Source: Pisolithus tinctorius (taxonomy: Eukaryota; Basidiomycota; Agaricomycetes; Boletales; Pisolithaceae). From it: 64,000 nt of DNA. A model generated the notes under the pieces. The model was not told the origin of the DNA, made no database searches, and saw nothing but the letters and a program-made list of their open reading frames with translations. The translations under genes and the position numbers were made by a program. The stretch spans positions 1 through 64,000 of the forward strand of contig JANFAH010000032.1 of assembly GCA_024663395.1 (NCBI GenBank), in the 5' to 3' direction. This document shows positions 59,580-64,000 of this stretch, one piece after another; the first letter of the stretch is position 1, and the number at the start of each line of letters is the position of its first letter.

Positions 59580-60550
59580 GATCACTCAAGATCGCTCACC
59601 CCGTTATTTTGTCGTTTCCAAGGATAATGTATGGTTCAACTATTCCTATCTTATTGCAACTGACCACCGAACCTGGTTTGATCGCAGAACCATTTCCGCT
59701 GTGTATATTATCCTGGTGGCTTCAACAGGTGACGTTTCCCTCATCTCTCCACAATTTCGCTTGCGACCGCTCGAAGAGTTTCGTGAAACAGGCTACCATA
59801 TGCGAGTTGGGGGGAACAATTGAGCTGTTCCGTGCAGCGTTGGAACTACATCCCCCTGGGCATCAACGTTGGTCTTCGTCGCTCCGTGAACTTGTTCTCT
59901 GTCTCTCGAATAGATATGAAAATCAAGGGGTATTATACTCAGACGTGCAGGACTAGAGCTCTGTCTGCCAGGCCATCCTGACCATGGCATACCTCTTCAC
60001 AACCTTGCTTGCGACCTCAGGAGGAGGTTTGTGAAAAAGGCTGTGATCCGCAACTTGGGGGGGGAGGTGAGTGACTTGCTCCGTCAAGCTTCAGAACGAC
60101 ATCCCCCTGGACATTCTGATCGGTTCTCAACGATTGGTCCTGATTGGTCTTCATCCCTCCGTGAACTTGCTCTCTGTCTGTTCAATAGACATGCCAAGCT
60201 TCGGGTAGTTGATGGCTTGGAAGAAGAAGCCATCCCGCTTGGACGCACAGTGCTAGAGCTCTGTCCAACAGGACATCCCGATCGTGGCATATCTCTCCAC
60301 CTTGCTCATGGCCTTTGGACGAAGTTTCAGTAACAGGCACGCATGCCTCAGTTGCGCAGGGCATGTTTTCTTGATCAGGCTACGTCGGTGGTCCATCCAT
60401 CCAACGAGCAGGGCTGATATCGCCTCTTCCCTTTTCAACCAGGCCATGACGACTGACTTAGACGATGCCATGTGTCTTTCAACGTCACACTCGGAGCTCC
60501 GATTACCTCATGAAGATGTTTCTGTTACAGGATGTGTTCAGAACCACTGA
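59580..60550 (+). pseudogene. Degraded TPR-repeat gene fragment, right-arm copy
   Basis: Reads PSSLHNFACDRSKSFVKQAT near 59740, then TIELFRAALELHPPGHQRWS near 59820, SSSLRELALCLFNRHAKLR near 60160 and GRTVLELCPTGHPDRGISLH near 60240. These are helix pairs in the TPR style of basidiomycete TPR proteins. Frame changes between units and the absence of a downstream effector or CHAT domain mark it as a fragment. It lies between the repeat-rich gene and the conserved hypothetical gene, as in the partner arm. Confidence 0.65.
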
Positions 60551-60577
60551 AATGACGAGGACGACGGGGGTGGGGTT

Positions 60578-60640
60578 TTGTTCCAATAACCCACAAGGCG
60601 TGGGAACTCAAACTTACTTTTTCCAACGCCTTTCAGGCTC
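60578..60640 (+). repeat. Segment related to 44185-44243
   Basis: TTGTTCCAATAACCCACAAG at 60578 resembles TTGTTCCAATAACTCACAAG at 44185. The similarity continues through GGCGTGGGAAC / GGTGTGGAAAC and a CTTTTTC block. The left-arm equivalent is near 17110-17155. Confidence 0.6.
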
Positions 60641-60714
60641 TCTCTCATCCCATTGCCACTCTCCACTACCATCAGTCGTTTCTTACACCCTCTCAACGCT
60701 TTCTGGTAAAAGCG

Positions 60715-62128
60715 ATGTTAGAGCCACCTTCTCCTCGCACGTTCTTTGCCAAGACCCCCCGTCGTTCTGGTGTTTCCCTTGAGCGAGATGTGAGACTTGT
60801 GTCCTAGTTTGTTCTGAAGCTAACTTCAGGTAGGAAGTCCCTATCTTGAGGCAGGTATTTCCCATCCACCGCCAGCGTTCCAAGCCGCATCTTTCCTACT
60901 TGAGCATCGCAAAGTTCGTATCACTAGGCCGATGCTTGTGCTTTGTTGTTCACACCTTCCTTTAGCTATCGTCCATCTATTACTCGAAGCCGTCTTGGAT
61001 CGTCAAAGCATTTGCTCACGAATTACTCTGTTTCACCATCTCATAATGGGTATGTCTACTAAGCCACTCAAGTTTACATCGTCATTTACCATATAAAATG
61101 GTAGGCGTGGTGGATTGCACAATCAAGCCACAGCTGCTCATCCATCTCGAACGAAGTACAGTTCAGAGGTTATGCCAGGCATACGATGTCCATTTGAGGG
61201 TAATACTACAGGCCTTTCCTCGTCTACTTGCAAACTGCCCATTCCTTACATGACCCCCAACCCGCTGGCGGGTCCAACCGAGGGTCGCACCTTTGTAAAC
61301 ATAAAATTTGTAGCCACCGCCCAGGCATCTCCTTCAGTGACCTCACCTGTGGCCCAAATTATCGACTCGACTAGCAACCATCTCGGTGGCATTGTCAACC
61401 CTCTAGCGAGATCTGGACTGGTGGCCCCTTGCTCGACTCTGTCCTCTCTCACCTCTCTCGGCAGTCTCACCGGTAGTGATGACTCCGAATCCACCACTGG
61501 TGTTCAGGATCGTGTGGAGACCGTCCACTCCCAAGGCCCTTGTCAGGCTTCTGGGAAGGATGCAATACCAATCGTAGTTACTCGTCCTCCGGACAAGCTT
61601 CCCACTGCAACAGAAGGTTTGAGTGGTACGAAGTCACAAATCTCAGCCGTCCCAACCCACGATCAGCCTGCTCCTGTTTTCTCATTCAGCTCTCTCCACA
61701 TGCCTGGACCGGTGACAAACTCGCCCCCCGTTGTGGTTGTAGAGTCACAGCCGGAAGCCCCTCCTTTGGTTCCTTTGGTTGGTAAAGTCTCACCTTTGAG
61801 GTGCACACGGAAGGCTATTAGGGGCAAGAAAGAGTGGGTTGTTTTCTACAAGTCAGCTGGCGGCCAGCCCTTGGACTTGCCACCTGAGGTTCCCCATGCA
61901 TACGAATACCCGCCAAATACAGTGGACTTATATGTTCACCAAGATTGAAGCAAGGGCACGTTTCAGGTCTGGATCTGGTTAGGTGATAAATGGGCTGACG
62001 CTCAGATCAACGCTTGTCATCCAGTGTTGCCCAGATATCATCTAAAGTTATTGGACAATGGAGACCCATCGTGGGTGACCAGGAAAATGATAATTACTGA
62101 CCAAGGCAGGGCAAAAAGAAAACTTTAG
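60715..62128 (+). pseudogene. Conserved hypothetical protein, right-arm copy, one in-frame stop
   Basis: ATG 60715 opens MLEPPSPRTFFAKTPRRSGV. An intron ends at an acceptor before 60831, and the next exon reads VGSPYLEAGISHPPPAFQAA and MLVLCCSHLPLAIVHLLLEA. The intron 61049-61104 leads to GGLHNQATAAHPSRTKYSSE and a Ser/Thr/Pro-rich middle. The C-terminal block is KAIRGKKEWVVFYKSAG and TFQVWIWLGDKWADAQINAC, ending GRAKRKL at 62126-62128. A TGA at 61946-61948 replaces CGA of the left arm (HQD then SKG), so only the last 60 codons are cut off. The exon chain is otherwise in frame, giving a better model than the left copy. I know no function; the W-rich end may be a small folded domain. Confidence 0.55.
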
Positions 62129-62359
62129 TGCTGAGCTATTGAGCCCTTACTTCCCACTCCTGCTGTAATTGTAATGAACGAGATTTTTTCTATACGACCT
62201 TAGTTCTAGGCAGATTCGGAGAAAACATGTGTTGTATTGCTGTATTGAATTGTGACGAGTTAGACATCCAGACTTGGAACACGCCGAGGTGATCTGTGTG
62301 TCCTCTGGGCATCCATTCATGTTCCCAAGGCGCAGGACGCAGGATTGCGCTAGGTGGAA

Positions 62360-63409
62360 GAAGTAATGGCATCATGTTTGATGACTTCCTAGTATGCGCT
62401 AGAGCAACAGAGACATATACTGTCCCCCCGGCCGTACTCTCACCTCCACCCCACCCTTCCCATGGCCTGCAGACATCTCGACCGTGCCCGGTCAAAATCT
62501 TCTCAGCGATATACCATTTTCGATATTCACCCAATGTCAATGCTGGTGGGCCGCATTCGATGGCTCTGATACCACCCTCTATGCCCGGTTCAAGGTACTC
62601 GCCTTCGGGATCATATTCACACTCTCCAAGTCTGATCACTTACATGGCTTCTGCCTCGTCTTCGTCATCTCTGTCCCCAACCCGTTTCTGGCAAATCGTC
62701 AAAATCGCCGAAAGCGCCACAGGTGCTCTCCCTAGTCAGGTCTGTTCACGGGTCCATATCACTTTATCCATTGGGTCATCTCATCACTCTTTCCTAGGAA
62801 GATGTTTCTGCTGCCAAGCGACCCAGGCCTCCTACCCCTCTACTTGGGCTGGACTCAAAGAGCCCTGAGAGCGGTGTTGATGAATGTGTGGCCGCGCACG
62901 TCGTCTTGCCTTTGCCACATCGTGCGTGAGCGCCGTACGATGCTCGTGGGCCATCGATGTCCCAAATCGATAACAGAACGCACCCCCTGCGGCGAGTATG
63001 TGTTAGCAACATTAAGAGGAAATCCGAGGGGTGGCGAGAGCATCCACAAGGTAATTCGAGTGGTTGCAAGGGTATACTGGATGTATGGTGCGCGTTTCTG
63101 TTCGTGCGAGCTTTGCTGACGCTTCGTAGGGTTCGCTTTGATCTTTCCTCATCGACGTCGAGTCCTGTAGGGGATACAGATGTGCATGATAAGGTCTGAA
63201 GGTGGTTCGGGCGGCACAGGTGAGTCGTTTGGCTGCATTCTGTCTTGCCTCGGACGTTCTGACATCGGGTGTCAGGTACCTTCGTTTTCTCTATTCCATG
63301 TGAGCGGATGGCGCTGCCGCCTGTAGCATTGCCACTACCACCACTGTGCCGCTCGCCATTGGCATCCTTTGGCCGAAACTCCACACCTGGTGAGTTCTTT
63401 CATATCTCG
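62360..63409 (+). pseudogene. Partial gene with KRPRPPTP motif, right-arm copy
   Basis: Exon-like pieces match the left-arm copy: FDGSDTTLYARF near 62560, a Ser-rich stretch (ITYMASASSSSSLSPTRFW) near 62640, RPRPPTPLLGLDSK-like coding near 62815, CVSNIKRKSEGWREHPQ near 63010, and ERMALPPVALPLPPLC near 63300. The last is followed by a GTGAGT donor at 63390. Unlike the left arm, a usable acceptor (TTATCTTCAG) lies 52 nt downstream in unique sequence, so this side may preserve the original junction. Frame joins were not all confirmed, and the function is unknown. Confidence 0.35.
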
Positions 63410-64000
63410 GCCATTTGAGTGCTGATCGTTCTTATCTTCAGCTTTGTCGACGCGCTCCCAGTGTCCCCACCATCCTCCCAGTGAGGGGTATCCCCTCCGT
63501 GCTCACCCAGGCTCCCAGTCCCATCAGATGGGACTTTCCATGTGTGCTGACTGTTGCAGATCTCGTGTTGTGTCACTTGCGCACGATCTCGCTCGCCCTC
63601 TTGCAGTGGCTTGAGCCACCTTTGCTTGTCAGTGAGCGTGCCCTGATTTGAAGGAGTCACTTGCGCTTCGCGAGGACATGGTAAGGCGATTTCTCCGTTG
63701 TCGAATGTTCGCCCTTGTGCTAACTTCTTTTCTGTGCTTGTAGTACCAAATACTTGGTCAGGATGTTGAGTGGACGAATTTGAGCATGTAACATGGGTGT
63801 ATGGAGGGTCAGGTATGTTGGCGATCAGACCACTGCACGTTTGGATGTGCTGATCGTTTCTGATAGGCATTTGAAGTGTAGTTTTGATGATGCGAACATC
63901 TTCTAGATTAGTAGAATTGATTTCGAGATCGACAGTCTCGATGTTGGGTTCGGATAGAAGTAGATCGCCTTCTGTCGTGTCAACAATGGGTTGACCGCAT
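63410..64000. other. Right flank, no confident gene
   Basis: Unique sequence beyond the right arm. It may contain the next exon of the KRPRPPTP gene (after TTATCTTCAG at 63442). A 156-codon minus frame (63400-63870) has no motif and crosses the arm boundary, so I do not call it. Confidence 0.35.

Larger units (their letters stand above)
50622..63409. repeat. Right arm of giant inverted duplication (partner 14323-27140)
   Basis: A 12,788-bp segment matching the reverse complement of the left arm end to end. It is 30 bp shorter because of net small indels. Gene frames here are mostly cleaner than in the left arm, but many differences read C where the left arm has it and T here, or G there and A here, at CpG positions. 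The junction at 50622 fuses unrelated sequence to the middle of the coiled-coil gene's last exon. Confidence 0.97.

Noticed and set aside
62794..63384. 196-codon minus-strand frame in the right arm
   Set aside because: Its left-arm equivalent is broken, and the plus-strand exons with splice signals explain the region better.
14323..63409. A Starship-like giant element with a captain recombinase
   Set aside because: No tyrosine recombinase or DUF3435-type gene was seen, and inverted 12.8-kb ends do not fit that class.
63400..63870. 156-codon minus-strand frame at the right edge
   Set aside because: It crosses the arm boundary and has low-complexity composition and no recognisable motif.

Overview
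The window looks like a transposon-rich stretch of a filamentous basidiomycete (Agaricomycetes) genome. The support is: genes split by many 42-60 nt GT..AG introns; four mobile-element-related loci of kinds typical of mushroom-forming fungi (Plavaka-type, KDZ-type, CACTA/tnp2-type, and a multi-exon accessory gene of the sort found near them); an F-box/LRR-like protein of the style expanded in these fungi; and a GYF-domain gene. Nothing bacterial, no CRISPR, no rRNA and no convincing tRNA was seen.

The dominant structure is a very large inverted duplication. Positions 14323-27140 (left arm) and 50622-63409 (right arm) are about 12.8 kb copies of one another in opposite orientation, about 99% alike where compared by eye, separated by a 23.5 kb spacer. 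Gene order running outward from the spacer (minus strand in the left arm, plus strand in the right) is: end of a membrane/coiled-coil gene, an unresolved small-exon region, a GYF-domain gene, a long repeat-rich gene with a conserved C-terminal domain, a degraded TPR gene, a conserved hypothetical gene, and a partial gene with a KRPRPPTP motif. Most genes are damaged in at least one arm. The right arm differs mainly by C-to-T/G-to-A changes at CpG; the left arm carries many one-base indels. So the arms are either an old inverted segmental duplication with different decay histories or two haplotypes joined in assembly.

Left flank (1-14322), minus strand unless stated: a decayed Plavaka-type transposase running off the window edge, a 94-bp tandem repeat, a multi-exon mobile-element-associated accessory gene with a 213-bp tandem repeat at its 5' side, a small plus-strand gene, and a KDZ transposase with frame damage. 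Spacer (27141-50621): the 5' part of the membrane/coiled-coil gene, a WD40-repeat gene with a C-terminal membrane segment, a small gene with a YNLRSR motif, a second small inverted repeat pair (35458-35636 and 42174-42352) whose symmetry axis nearly coincides with that of the big arms, an intact-looking F-box gene, a poorly defined proline-rich gene, a CACTA/tnp2 transposase with SAP-like modules and two in-frame stops, and a RING-finger gene. Right flank (63410-64000): no confident gene.

Functionally this is not a pathway cluster. It is a repeat landscape in which host genes (GYF, WD40, F-box, RING) sit among relic DNA transposons, and the likely story is duplication/inversion, transposon insertion and CpG-directed decay.
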